A DNA stretch of 64,000 nucleotides from Oscillospiraceae bacterium (GTDB lineage: Bacteria > Bacillota > Clostridia > Oscillospirales > Oscillospiraceae), in contig CADBKO010000009.1 in the NCBI GenBank assembly GCA_902795345.1, positions 1 through 64,000 of the forward strand. The letters are read 5' to 3'. The notes beneath the pieces were generated by a model, which worked only from the letters and a program-made list of their open reading frames with translations, was not told the origin of the DNA and did not search any database. Made by a program: the position numbers and the translations under genes. This document shows positions 24,757 to 32,769 of the stretch, one piece after another. The number at the start of each line of letters is the position of its first letter. The stretch's first letter is position 1.

Positions 24757-26105
24757 GGTAAGGTACAATAAGTTGCGCAAATACAGGTAGATAAAAAGAG
24801 ACATAGTTTGCAGCCTCTGGTAGAATGGAGTTGCGACACAACACTCTGAAAGGAGAAAGCAAACTATGTCGGAAAAGATTGTACAGCTTAACGAGGAAGT
24901 AATCAAGGGGCAGCTCAAGGAATTGGTACGCGGCAGCGTCGAGGAAACGCACAACGAACTGCTGGAGAAAGAAGCAGATCAGTTGACGCAGGCTGCCCGT
25001 TATGAGCGAAACGAGGCCCGCCAGGGCTACAGAAGCGGACATTATGACCGAAACCTCACAACGACCAGCGGCGACGTCACGCTGCACATGCCACGGCTGA
25101 AAGGCGTGACCTTTGAAACCGCCATCATAGAACGCTACCGTCGGAGAGAAAGTAGCGTAGAAGAAGCACTCATTGAGATGTACCTGGCCGGCGTCTCTGT
25201 TCGGCGGGTTGAAGATATTACCGAGGCCCTATGGGGCAGTAAGGTGTCACCGTCCACGATCAGTGAACTGAACAAGAAAGCCTATGTCCACATCGAAGAT
25301 TGGCGGAACCGCCCGCTGCAGGGTGGCAGATACCCCTATGTCTACGTTGACGGTATCTATCTGCGGCGGAACTGGGGCGGCGAATATGAAAACGTCTCGG
25401 TTCTGGTGGCGATTGCCGTCAATGAGGACGGCTACCGGGAAGTCCTGGGAGCCGCGGAAGGGATGAAGGAGGACAAAGTCAGCTGGCTCAGCTTCTTCCA
25501 ATGGCTGAAAGGACGGGGCCTTGATGGGGTAAAGCTCATCATTGGCGACAAGTGTCTGGGAATGCTGGAAGCGGTGGGTGAAGTCTTTCCCGACGCCAAA
25601 TACCAGCGCTGCGTTGTCCATTTTTACCGGAACGTATTCAGTGTTATCCCCAAATCCAAGGTGAAACAGGTAGCCAAAATGCTCAAAGCCATCCACGCAC
25701 AGGAGAGCAAGAAAGCGTCACGGGAGAAGGCAAGGGCCGTTGCTGCCGAGCTGAAATCCATGAAGCTGCCGGAGGCCGCCAAGAAGGTTGAGGACAGCAT
25801 AGAGGAAACCTTGACTTACTGCGACTTCCCGTCCGAGCACTGGACGAAGATCCGGACGAACAACGCGATTGAGCGGCTCAACCGGGAGATTCGGCGACGT
25901 ACACGGGTGGTCGGCTGCTTTACGGACGGAAACTCGGCCCTGATGCTCGTGTGCGCCCGGCTGCGTCATGTAGCCGGAACACAGTGGGGCAACAAAAAGT
26001 ACATGAACATGAAGCATCTGGAAACGATGGAGACAGTCTCCCTCGCAGGATAGCTTCCATTCCTCAGGACTGCAAACTAAATTTGCGCAATTATCTTGAC
26101 ACTAC
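24757..26105 (+). mobile_element. IS256-family insertion sequence
   Basis: A single transposase gene (24866-26053) flanked by imperfect terminal inverted repeats. The left end is near 24757-24784 (AAGTTGCGCAAATA core) and the right end near 26078-26105 (complement AATTGCGCAAATTT). The core TTGCGCAAAT is identical in both ends. Exact ends are uncertain by a few bases, and I see no clear 8-9 base target duplication. The element inserted just behind the PHP-ATPase operon. Confidence 0.75.
24866..26053 (+). CDS. IS256-family transposase
   Basis: The 395-residue product starts at an ATG behind AAAGGAGAAAGCAAACT. It shows the Mutator/IS256 layout: a helical N-terminal DNA-binding part (1-100) and an RNase H-like DDE catalytic domain. 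The catalytic residues are Asp162 in YVYVDGIYL, Asp228 in LIIGDKCLGML, and the Glu in the family signature TNNAIERLNREIRRRTRVVG. The YQRCVVHFYRNVFSVIP motif is also typical. The length is normal for the family and no stop interrupts it, so it is probably active. Codon use is more GC-rich than in the neighbouring PHP-ATPase, which fits a separate arrival. Confidence 0.95.
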   Translation: MSEKIVQLNEEVIKGQLKELVRGSVEETHNELLEKEADQLTQAARYERNEARQGYRSGHYDRNLTTTSGDVTLHMPRLKGVTFETAIIERYRRRESSVEEALIEMYLAGVSVRRVEDITEALWGSKVSPSTISELNKKAYVHIEDWRNRPLQGGRYPYVYVDGIYLRRNWGGEYENVSVLVAIAVNEDGYREVLGAAEGMKEDKVSWLSFFQWLKGRGLDGVKLIIGDKCLGMLEAVGEVFPDAKYQRCVVHFYRNVFSVIPKSKVKQVAKMLKAIHAQESKKASREKARAVAAELKSMKLPEAAKKVEDSIEETLTYCDFPSEHWTKIRTNNAIERLNREIRRRTRVVGCFTDGNSALMLVCARLRHVAGTQWGNKKYMNMKHLETMETVSLAG

Positions 26106-26275
26106 CGGTGTCGGACGTGCAATCCTGAAAAACCCCAAGTGGCCTGTTGTTGAAAACTGAAAGAAGTATCGGGAGTAAAACCGCCCCATAATTGGAGCGG
26201 CTTTCTTCATTTCTGCTTACTAATACTAAGCATCACTTTCAGAAGGGCTATTATTTCAGATGTCGATTAAGTGTG

Positions 26276-26662
26276 TCATACTTTAGTTTCCCATTCTTTT
26301 ACTGTCTCGTAACACTTTTTGAGTGTGTCTATGCGGCAGACAAAGCTGAAGTCATACCGACTGCCTGCTTCCCAATCCGTGATCTGATTCACATGATTCC
26401 TGATATAATCTGGAACGATCAGAGTTAATCCTTCCGCTTCAGCATAATCCAGCAGTCGGCTCAAATCGTGCGTATACATTCGATGATTGTCTGTCGACTT
26501 GAGCCCCTGATAAATCTGATATTTGATCAGTTTCTCTGCCGCCTGCTGCAAATGGTAAGCAGCAATATTCTTGATTTCTTTGGTGCCCTTTTGATCAAAA
26601 TACTCAATCGCCTGCTTTGCCGCAATGATATCTGCCCTGATGATGCTCTTTGTCAGTTCCAT
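26276..26662 (-). CDS. HEPN-domain protein, toxin half of a HEPN/MNT pair
   Basis: The 128-residue product is a four-helix HEPN protein (MELTKSIIRADIIAAKQAIE; NIAAYHLQQAAEKLIKYQIY; a HDLSRLLDYAEAEG helix; then NHVNQITDWEAGSRYDFSF). Its start overlaps the end of the upstream nucleotidyltransferase gene by ten bases, the standard order of the HEPN/MNT type VII toxin-antitoxin family. In that family the HEPN protein is an RNase toxin and the MNT enzyme silences it by adding AMP to a tyrosine (established). I do not see an unambiguous RX4-6H motif, so catalytic activity is uncertain. The Arg-Tyr-Asp segment (SRYDF) could be the modified site (inference). Confidence 0.85.
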   Translation of the reverse strand: MELTKSIIRADIIAAKQAIEYFDQKGTKEIKNIAAYHLQQAAEKLIKYQIYQGLKSTDNHRMYTHDLSRLLDYAEAEGLTLIVPDYIRNHVNQITDWEAGSRYDFSFVCRIDTLKKCYETVKEWETKV

Positions 26663-27027
26663 TCAGGCACCCTCCTAAATATCTCGATGCCTTGACTTAT
26701 ATCTTTCATGATGGCGTCTTTGCATTCTTCATCGTCCTTGAAATATAGAACATCATAATCCTGATCCCAGTCGAAACGGAACAGTCCACTTTTAAATGCT
26801 CTGAACTCCTTTGAGTCAATATAACTCCCTTTCGACTTAGAACCGAAAACAGCAATATCAATGTCAGATCGTTCAGAACATCTTTCTTCCAAAGCGGAAC
26901 CGAAAAGCATGATCCTGCGGATGTTTTTTGCATCTATTGCCTGTTTCGTAATATTGTCGATGTGGGGGACCTTTATATCGGCTACGCATCGCCCATCCTT
27001 ATAGGGGACCATTTTACACATTTTCAT
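26653..27027 (-). CDS. Minimal nucleotidyltransferase (MNT), antitoxin half of the HEPN/MNT pair
   Basis: I use the ATG at 27025-27027; a TTG one codon upstream would only touch the ribosome site AGAGGAG. The product of about 124 residues shows the minimal DNA-polymerase-beta-like fold: RRIMLFGSALEERCSERSDI with the GS motif, then DIDIAVFGSKSKG giving the two metal-binding Asp residues (D-x-D), and a third acidic position in DQDYDVLYF. It would transfer AMP to the HEPN toxin. The ten-base overlap with the HEPN gene couples their translation. Its 5' end is fused to sequence derived from a decayed zeta-toxin gene (27013-27190), so its promoter region has been rearranged. Confidence 0.85.
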   Translation of the reverse strand: MKMCKMVPYKDGRCVADIKVPHIDNITKQAIDAKNIRRIMLFGSALEERCSERSDIDIAVFGSKSKGSYIDSKEFRAFKSGLFRFDWDQDYDVLYFKDDEECKDAIMKDISQGIEIFRRVPEWN

Positions 27028-27190
27028 CAACTCCTCTTGAAGAAAGAAATGGATCCAATGCTAATTGAGGAGGAAGCGGTCTTAAGGCAATCACTGCCAT
27101 TTCGACCGAAGAACCCTTTACAATCAAAAGCTCGGTTGTGCTCTTTGGAATAAGCGCGATACGCCCAGTTCCTATAACCACTATGTAAGT
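27013..27190 (-). pseudogene. Decayed zeta-toxin fragment upstream of MNT
   Basis: Read on the minus strand from about 27190, the frame gives VVIGTGRIALIPKSTTELLI, then VKGSSVEMAVIALRPL. This lines up with the zeta-toxin segment at 29211-29540 (VVEGTGRTVEVPKRTSELLT, then AKGYTVEMAVIATRPI). There is no P-loop part and no start codon. The frame then runs into unrelated sequence and stops at the MNT ribosome site. It is a remnant only. Confidence 0.6.
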
Positions 27191-27249
27191 CTAACATACA
27201 AGCAACTTGTTTTCAAGATGCGGTCATAACGGCAGTACGGCGGTGCCAG

Positions 27250-27285
27250 CGGCCGCCCAGCGGTGACCAACGGCCGCCCAGCGGT
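27250..27285. repeat. Short GC-rich tandem repeat
   Basis: CGGCCGCCCAGCGGT occurs at 27250-27264 and 27271-27285, with a partial copy just before (GCGGTGCCAGCGG). It stands out in otherwise AT-rich intergenic DNA (27191-27352), which holds nothing else I can support. Confidence 0.5.
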
Positions 27286-27352
27286 CTAACAGTGGCCGGT
27301 TTAACCGGACGCTTTTGGCTTGATTATTACTGTATCTTACCATTTACAGAAA

Positions 27353-29161
27353 TCATAGAGCGTTGAGAAACTCCTCAACATTCAGATAGACAATCCCATT
27401 ATCGAGTTTTTGGCTTTTCCCTCTGTAAATCACACATTTCTTGGTAATCCTTCCGTACTGATGCTCAACGAAAGCACATTGCTCTTCGTCTTCCAGTACA
27501 TGATATTGGTGCTGGACAATCTCTGAACTGTGCTTGACCTCATAAGCTTCGCAGGTGTTTTCACCAGATGTGTAGATCACCATGTCAAACTCGCTTCGGC
27601 TCAAAATCAGCTTGAACGCGCTCCGATTCTTGGGCAAAGCACGAACGGTTTCAAGAAGAACGATGTCCTCCATCATCTTTCCACGTACATCTTCAAGGAT
27701 CTTTTCAGTGGCAAGATCCCGCTCGTCCTGCGAAAAAGAATTGAATGCCTCATCCTTCATCAGCACATGCACAAGTGCCTGAGCCTGGCAGTACCGCATT
27801 CCCGGTTGAGTGAAGAGGACGTATTCATCTGGCTCTGCGACCAGGTTCCTTCTGGGACAGTCAACGATCAGATCCAAGGCTTTCAAATACTCCTTGATTT
27901 CAGCTACATGCGCCTGTGTGATACCGATCTGCGCATCTTCCTGATTCCTGATTTTGAGCATTTCCATCAGCTTTTCGGTAATCACGTTCTGGTCAATTTG
28001 ATCCAGGATCCTGGAACGCTTCGCTGGATCAGGCTGCTTTCTCAATAACTCGGCCGCAGAGCCAAGATCGTGGGATTTGAATGCTTTCGTCAGCGTCGAA
28101 AGAAGGAACTGATGGTTCATGCTCTCAATGATCCGGTTGATCGCGCTGGTCAGTTCATCCGCTTCATACAGTTCCCTGAGATGGCGCAGATAATTGCCTC
28201 TCTTGCAGCAGAGCAGCGAGTGCTGGATGTTTCCGCAGATAGCGGTATCAATATATCGCCTGGTCGTCTCGTCGTCCCGAAAGGCGGCATCCAAAGCCGT
28301 AGCGTCAGGATCGTCAAATGCAAGTTCTCCGGGTAAAAGCGTTCCTCCATAACGGATATATTCGTCTATATCGTTGATTCCAAGCAGGCGGGAGTATTCG
28401 TGGAAGGGGATAAATGTCGTGTGGATCGTAAAAGCCCGATCATACAGTTCTTGCGTAAGGGCAAACCAGAACCCCAGGGAATCCGTACCCGAAAGGACGA
28501 TTTTCAACCCCATCATTGCGTAAATGTCCGAAAACAAGGAGGCTGAGTCAATGAAGTCCTCCAGCAAAGTGACCTCATCCAGGAAGATATACCGGTAACC
28601 TCGCTTCCAAAGCGCATCCAAATCCGCATCCAGATCTGCCATTTTGTCCGTGGTGCGAGCCTTGATATAGACCGCGTGCGCCCGTTCTTCTTCGGGCATT
28701 TCGTTGATCGCCTGGAACAGCAGAGTTGTCTTTCCAGTCCTGCGCAAGCCGTAGAGAAGGCACACTCTGCCGGAAAGATTGCTTTTCAAATATTTATCAA
28801 GGAGATGATAACAGTCTCTTTTTTCAAATCCGCGAACTTGGGCAATTTGAGCGTTGAGCATCTCACCGTATACAACATTCGTGCGGTATGAAGGGGCAGC
28901 AGAAGGAACTCCCGTGACGGGAAGTGAGGCTTTCAGCTCCTTCAATTCTGCCGACAGTTTCTTCCTCAATTCAGCACCCTTGATCGTCTCTTCCCGGTTG
29001 GCGACTTTGATATATTTTGAATGAGATTTGCCGTTCTCACTCCACTGCAGATACGGCTGCTTGTTCCCTTTGATCGTTTTATAGACCACATTCCCAGGAG
29101 GGAGCTGCGCAAGCTGCTCCTCGATTTCTCTGATGCGGCGTACAACTGCTTCATAGTCCAT
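27353..29161 (-). CDS. AAA-type ATPase with C-terminal nuclease-like domain
   Basis: The 602-residue product starts at an ATG after TGAGGTGAGAGT. It has an N-terminal DUF6788-like segment (about 15-75, VVYKTIKGNKQPYLQWSENG), an AAA_14/archaeal-type ATPase (Walker A GLRRTGKTT at 138-146, Walker B YRYIFLDEVTLLED near 200, sensor region LKIVLSGTDSLGF), a helical middle, and a C-terminal DUF4143/PD-(D/E)XK-like end (SEFDMVIYTSGENTCEAYEV, then KHS), which shows the D...ExK nuclease pattern. Proteins of this class are common in Firmicutes and archaea, and their role is not settled. Given the neighbours, a defence or toxin-like role is possible. It is intact, unlike the modules on either side. Confidence 0.8.
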   Translation of the reverse strand: MDYEAVVRRIREIEEQLAQLPPGNVVYKTIKGNKQPYLQWSENGKSHSKYIKVANREETIKGAELRKKLSAELKELKASLPVTGVPSAAPSYRTNVVYGEMLNAQIAQVRGFEKRDCYHLLDKYLKSNLSGRVCLLYGLRRTGKTTLLFQAINEMPEEERAHAVYIKARTTDKMADLDADLDALWKRGYRYIFLDEVTLLEDFIDSASLFSDIYAMMGLKIVLSGTDSLGFWFALTQELYDRAFTIHTTFIPFHEYSRLLGINDIDEYIRYGGTLLPGELAFDDPDATALDAAFRDDETTRRYIDTAICGNIQHSLLCCKRGNYLRHLRELYEADELTSAINRIIESMNHQFLLSTLTKAFKSHDLGSAAELLRKQPDPAKRSRILDQIDQNVITEKLMEMLKIRNQEDAQIGITQAHVAEIKEYLKALDLIVDCPRRNLVAEPDEYVLFTQPGMRYCQAQALVHVLMKDEAFNSFSQDERDLATEKILEDVRGKMMEDIVLLETVRALPKNRSAFKLILSRSEFDMVIYTSGENTCEAYEVKHSSEIVQHQYHVLEDEEQCAFVEHQYGRITKKCVIYRGKSQKLDNGIVYLNVEEFLNAL

Positions 29162-29210
29162 ACTCTCACCTCAGCAGCCATGATAACATTAGATAACCAT
29201 CATGTCAAGG

Positions 29211-29876
29211 TTATCCCGTGGTATTTGCTGTTGGTGCGAACTTCCACAGGCTCAAATCGGTTACAGCAAACAGAAAAGCCTGCATGGTCGTCCCACGCAG
29301 GCTTGAAAGGGTTACCTTACCGGGAAGCGCCGACACAACATTGTCATGCGCCTCGACTGCGGTTGCTCTTGGGATCGTGCCGCGAGCGTTCATCTGATAA
29401 AACCGCTGCACGGTACTTATCAGAGAGAGGATCGGTCTTGTAGCAATCACCGCCATCTCGACGGTATATCCTTTTGCCGTCAATAGCTCGGATGTTCTCT
29501 TCGGGACTTCCACGGTTCGCCCGGTGCCTTCAACCACCATGTTGTAGTGCAGATCGGAAAACCGTTGGATCAGTGTTTCGGTAACTGAATTGGAGAAAGG
29601 CGATGTCTTGGCAACGGCGTCTGATCCGAATTCTTCATACAGAGCTTTATAATTCGGATGGTATCGCCTGTAATCGTCCCCATTTGATCAGGGCAGCATC
29701 ATTACCAGGCTGGGGAGCATCAAGGTAGACAGAACGGTTTTCCCTGCGCCGGGCTGCCCGGCAAGCAAAACTGCTTTGGGGGTTGCCTGAGCATGGATGT
29801 TTTTCTCGGCCCACTTCAATTCACGATCAACTGTTCGATCAGCAGCGTGAACTTCAGCCGATGTCAATTCGCCCAT
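29211..29876 (-). pseudogene. Zeta-type toxin, broken by frameshifts
   Basis: The start at 29876 overlaps the end of the antitoxin (TAATG). The N-terminal part is intact (ELKWAEKNIHAQATPKAVLL, P-loop AGQPGAGKT at about 40-48). The frame then breaks near 29700-29715. Other frames continue with NGDDYRRYHPNYKALYEEFG, then IQRFSDLHYNMVVEGTGRTV, EVPKRTSELL and GYTVEMAVIATRPILSLIST, all typical of zeta kinases. The 3' end is also shortened: after ALPGKVTLSSL it runs into unrelated residues. Intact zeta toxins phosphorylate UDP-N-acetylglucosamine-type precursors (known). At least two frame changes are needed here, so it is probably inactive. Confidence 0.8.
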
Positions 29877-30144
29877 TAAGCGATCCCCTTTGCCTGTGCC
29901 ATTTCAAGGCCAGAAAGGAAATTGCGGGCAAGGCAGAACTGACCTTCGATTTGCTCCAATTCCTCCTCGGTTTGGAAAGAATGATGTTTTGCTTTGCAGT
30001 CCGAATCAGATTATAGAGAATGTTGACCGGATCGGCATCATTCTCAATTTCGTTCTCTTCGCTGTAACGGAACAAATCGCCTAAGATAGACGCTCCGACC
30101 TCCATCAGAACCTCTTGGCGGAGTGAGAATTCATATTTGCTCAT
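29876..30144 (-). pseudogene. Epsilon-like antitoxin paired with the zeta toxin, frameshifted
   Basis: From the ATG at 30142-30144 (after AGAGAGGTGTGACC) the frame reads MSKYEFSLRQEVLMEVGASI, then LGDLFRYSEENEIENDADPV, the usual N-terminus of zeta-partner antitoxins in Firmicutes. After TAKQN the frame is lost. The neighbouring frame continues HHSFQTEEELEQIEGQFCLA, then RNFLSGLEMAQAKGIA, and stops at 29876-29878, exactly where the toxin start lies. So one base has been gained or lost near 29975-29985. Both halves of the pair are damaged, which is consistent with decay rather than selection. Confidence 0.7.
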
Positions 30145-30276
30145 GGTCACACCTCTCTTTACAGTTTAACTGAGAATTTAGCATATTGGCAACATCCTTG
30201 CAAGTGCTGGCTGATCCTTATCCAGTTTTCAAAGCGTCAGTAAAGAACCTCAGAAAAAGCGTCCTTCACTTATCAC

Positions 30277-30435
30277 TTAATACTTCTTGCGAATATCCGG
30301 TAATATCTGTCGAACCCGAAAATGTCTTCTCACCTTTTTAAGCGCCAAGGAAACACATTCAGAAATTCTGCTTTGAGAGGTTTTTTCTTTCTCTGCAATC
30401 TCTTGTTGCGTCAAACCCTCAACACAATGCATATG
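30277..30435 (-). pseudogene. Remnant of a sigma-70 region 4 protein
   Basis: The frame encodes HCVEGLTQQEIAEKEKTSQS, then RISECVSLALKKVRRHF, a sigma region 4 helix-turn-helix, with a short C-terminal tail. Region 2 and any start are missing: the sequence upstream becomes the coaBC terminator hairpin. I read it as the truncated end of a mobile-element sigma factor, marking the right border of the accessory island. Confidence 0.6.
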
Positions 30436-30480
30436 AAAGCACCAGCCAAGTCCTTTTCGGACCCAACTGGTGCTTTTGTT
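30436..30480 (-). terminator. Terminator downstream of coaBC at the island border
   Basis: AAAGCACCAG (30436-30445) pairs with CTGGTGCTTT (30467-30476), and an inner stem forms around a GTCC/GGAC pairing. It is symmetric and could work in both directions. It follows the coaBC stop by about 32 bases. The sigma-factor remnant begins directly at its outer edge. Confidence 0.65.
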
Positions 30481-30511
30481 ATTGCGCGCTATTTTGCAAC
30501 GCGCCCTCATT

Positions 30512-31705
30512 TTATTTCTCCAGTTCCTTCAACCGGTCCAGCACCGCCAGGGCCGCCGCCTCCTTGCTCAGAAGGGGAAGCTCCCGGGTGTCCTCCGCCG
30601 TGATGAGGGTGAGGACGTTGGTGTCCACCTGAAAGCCCGCCCCCGCCTGCCGCAGGTCGTTCGCGCAGATCAAGTCCACGTTTTTCTTCGTGAGCTTGGC
30701 CCGGCTGTTTGCCAGCATGTTTTCACTCTCCATGGAGAAGCCCGCCAGGAGCTGGCCGGGAGCGCGGTGCTGCCCCAGCCAGCCGAGGATGTCCTGGGTG
30801 CGTTTCAGGGGGATGGAAAGGTCTCCGTCCTTCTTCTTGATCTTGTTTTCCGCCACCTCGGTGGGGGTGTAATCCGCAACGGCGGCGGCCTTGATGATCC
30901 AATCCATGTCCCCGGCGCGCGCCGAGACTTCCCGGAACATATCCTCCGCCGTTACCACCGGCACCGTCTCCACGAAGGGGGGCGGCTCCAGGGCGGTGGG
31001 GCCGCTGACCAGCGTGACCGCCGCGCCCCGCAGCATGGCCATGCGGGCGATGGCGTAGCCCATCTTTCCCGAGGAGTGGTTGGAAACATAGCGCACCGGG
31101 TCCAAGGGCTCCTGGGTGGGTCCGGCGGTGACCAGGATGCGCTTGCTCTTGAGGTCATGGTTCAGGCCGATCTCCCGGAGAATGTATTGGAGGATAGCCT
31201 CCGGCTCCGGCAGCTTGCCGGGCCCCACGTCGCCGCAGGCCAGCCGCCCCGTGGCGGGGGGTATCACGGTCCAGCCGTATTTCTCCAGCAGGGCCAGATT
31301 GTCCTGGGTGACGGGGTTCAGCAGCATATTGGTGTTCATGGCCGGGGCGATGAGCCGGGGGCAGCGGCAGGCCAGCAGGGTGGTGCTGAGCATGTCGTCC
31401 GCCAGGCCGTGGGCGATCTTGGCGCAGATGTTGGCCGTTGCCGGAGCCACGATCACCAGGTCCGCCCGCTCCGCCAGGGCGATATGCTCCACCTCGTTTG
31501 CGGTGAAGCGGTCGAAGGTCTCCGTATAGGCCTTCCGCGCGGTGAGGTGCTCGAAGGTGAGGGGGGTGATGAACTCGGCGGCGTTCTTCGTCATCACCAC
31601 GTCCACCGCGGCGTGCTGCTTCGTGAGGGCGGAAGCCAGATAAGCCGCCTTATAAGCGGCGATGCCCCCCGTGACCCCCAGCAGTACGGTCTTTCCTTTC
31701 AGCAT
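30512..31705 (-). CDS. coaBC: Bifunctional phosphopantothenoylcysteine decarboxylase / phosphopantothenate-cysteine ligase
   Basis: The 397-residue protein has the CoaC flavoprotein domain (about 1-180: LLGVTGGIAAYKAAYLASAL, the FMN/substrate motif APAMNTNMLLNP, TGRLACGDVGPGKLPE) and the CoaB ligase domain (about 190-397: ILVTAGPTQEPLDPVRYVSN and KMGYAIA, DWIIKAAAVADYTP, then KIKKKDGDLSIPLKRTQDIL). It joins 4'-phosphopantothenate to cysteine with CTP and then decarboxylates the product, steps two and three of coenzyme A synthesis from pantothenate. Length is normal. It is divergent from the PanT-like transporter gene and close to coaX, so pantothenate uptake and conversion genes are clustered. 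The start ATG is supported by GGAGGTAAC upstream. Confidence 0.96.
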   Translation of the reverse strand: MLKGKTVLLGVTGGIAAYKAAYLASALTKQHAAVDVVMTKNAAEFITPLTFEHLTARKAYTETFDRFTANEVEHIALAERADLVIVAPATANICAKIAHGLADDMLSTTLLACRCPRLIAPAMNTNMLLNPVTQDNLALLEKYGWTVIPPATGRLACGDVGPGKLPEPEAILQYILREIGLNHDLKSKRILVTAGPTQEPLDPVRYVSNHSSGKMGYAIARMAMLRGAAVTLVSGPTALEPPPFVETVPVVTAEDMFREVSARAGDMDWIIKAAAVADYTPTEVAENKIKKKDGDLSIPLKRTQDILGWLGQHRAPGQLLAGFSMESENMLANSRAKLTKKNVDLICANDLRQAGAGFQVDTNVLTLITAEDTRELPLLSKEAAALAVLDRLKELEK

Positions 31706-31788
31706 CTGCGTTACCTCCCGTTGGATGGAATCGAACAGATTATACCCCCCGCCGGCGAAAATGGCAACCGGAGGTGAAAGAATCGCTC

Positions 31789-31816
31789 TTGCATTCTCCT
31801 AAACACATGATATAAT
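31789..31816 (+). promoter_or_regulatory. Promoter of the panT-like gene
   Basis: TTGCAT (31789-31794), 16-base spacer, TATAAT (31811-31816). It gives a leader of about 150 bases before the ATG at 31975. The leader is GC-rich and structured: CGGGGCG near 31852 can pair with CGCCCCG near 31911, and a CTCCGGG...CGGAG hairpin lies inside. It may be regulatory, but I cannot assign it to a known riboswitch class. Confidence 0.55.
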
Positions 31817-31974
31817 GGCCCTGCGGTCCACCCGGGCCGCAGCGGGGCGCGCTTCCGCCGCCTCCGGGCATCCCCTTCGGAGCCTGAGAGACACAAGCCG
31901 GGAACCTTCGCCCCGTTAAATACAATTGCGCCGCATCTTCCGTGACGGGGAGCGGCAGCAGGAGGTAATGAAAA

Positions 31975-32586
31975 ATGAACAAGAAGTTGGATGTACGGGC
32001 CTTGGCGATTCTGGGCCTGATGACGGCGCTGCTGATCCTCTTTTCTTTCACGCCCATCGGGACCATCCCCATCGGCCCGCTTTCTATCACCCTGAACGTG
32101 ATCCCCATCGCCATGGCGGCCATCGCCCTGGGTCCTGTGGGGGGCCTGGCCATGGGCTGCGTCTTCGGGCTGCTGAGCTTCCTCCAGTGCATCGGCGTGG
32201 GCATCCCCAGCGGCATGGGGGCCGTCCTGTTCAGCATCGACCCCTTCCTGGCCTTCATCCAGCGCTTCATCCCCCGCGCCCTGGACGGCTTCCTGGTGGG
32301 GTTGATCTTCCGGGCTTTGGCGAAGAAGCCGGGCCCCCGCCCTGCCTGCTTCATCGCGGGCTTCTGCTCCGCCTTCCTCAACACCGCCTTTTTCATGAGC
32401 GCCCTGGTGCTGCTCTTCGGGCAAACGGAATATGTGCAGGGCCTGATGAAGGGCCGCAGCTTCCTGGTTTTCGTCTGCGCCTTCGTGGGCGTCAACGCCG
32501 TGGTGGAGATGGTGGTCTGCACCATCATTTCCGGCTTCGTGGGCGTCGCCCTTTACCACGCGAAGATCCTGCCGCTGAAAAATTAA
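31975..32586 (+). CDS. panT: ECF transporter S component, PanT-like (pantothenate uptake)
   Basis: The 203-residue product has six hydrophobic segments and the S-component pattern of ECF vitamin transporters (N-terminal MNKKLDVRALAILGLMTALL with the ALxxAL-type helix, IGPLSITLNVIPIAMAAIAL, GPVGGLAMGCVFGLLSFLQC, then FIPRALDGFLVGLIF). Such proteins bind a vitamin and dock to the shared EcfA/A'/T module encoded elsewhere. The substrate is inferred as pantothenate from its place between coaBC and coaX, which is the usual context of PanT in Clostridia; sequence alone does not fix it. The start follows GGAGGTAATGAAAA. Its stop codon lies within the left end of a MITE-like repeat. Confidence 0.85.
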   Translation: MNKKLDVRALAILGLMTALLILFSFTPIGTIPIGPLSITLNVIPIAMAAIALGPVGGLAMGCVFGLLSFLQCIGVGIPSGMGAVLFSIDPFLAFIQRFIPRALDGFLVGLIFRALAKKPGPRPACFIAGFCSAFLNTAFFMSALVLLFGQTEYVQGLMKGRSFLVFVCAFVGVNAVVEMVVCTIISGFVGVALYHAKILPLKN

Positions 32587-32750
32587 GGCAACACCGCATA
32601 ATCCGCGGCACGCATCGAGCTAGCATAATATTCCGTCATATTGCCCGAAAATCTTGGCCAATACAGGAAGTATTCCCCGCGATTTTCAGACAATCTGACG
32701 AGAATTCTGACTGCGCAATCTGCGCACCAGAATTATGCGGTATTGCCTAA
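32584..32750. repeat. MITE-like element with terminal inverted repeats
   Basis: The ends TTAAGGCAACACCGCATAAT and (complement) TTAGGCAATACCGCATAAT are near-identical inverted repeats bounding about 165 bases with no coding capacity. A shortened relative with the same end (AAGGCAGCACCGCATAATTC) is at 49686-49750, so this is a dispersed family in the genome. The left end overlaps the panT stop codon. Confidence 0.75.
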
Positions 32751-32769
32751 AAAGTAAGGAGACTGCCCC

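Noticed and set aside
27250..27285. CRISPR-like repeat
   Set aside because: Only two short copies with a six-base gap, no spacers and no cas genes. No CRISPR array was seen anywhere in the window.
31845..31960. Thiamine pyrophosphate riboswitch upstream of the PanT-like gene
   Set aside because: CTGAGA and a GTTAAATAC stretch are present, but the ACCC...GAACCTGA and GCGtAGGGA elements and their pairings are missing.
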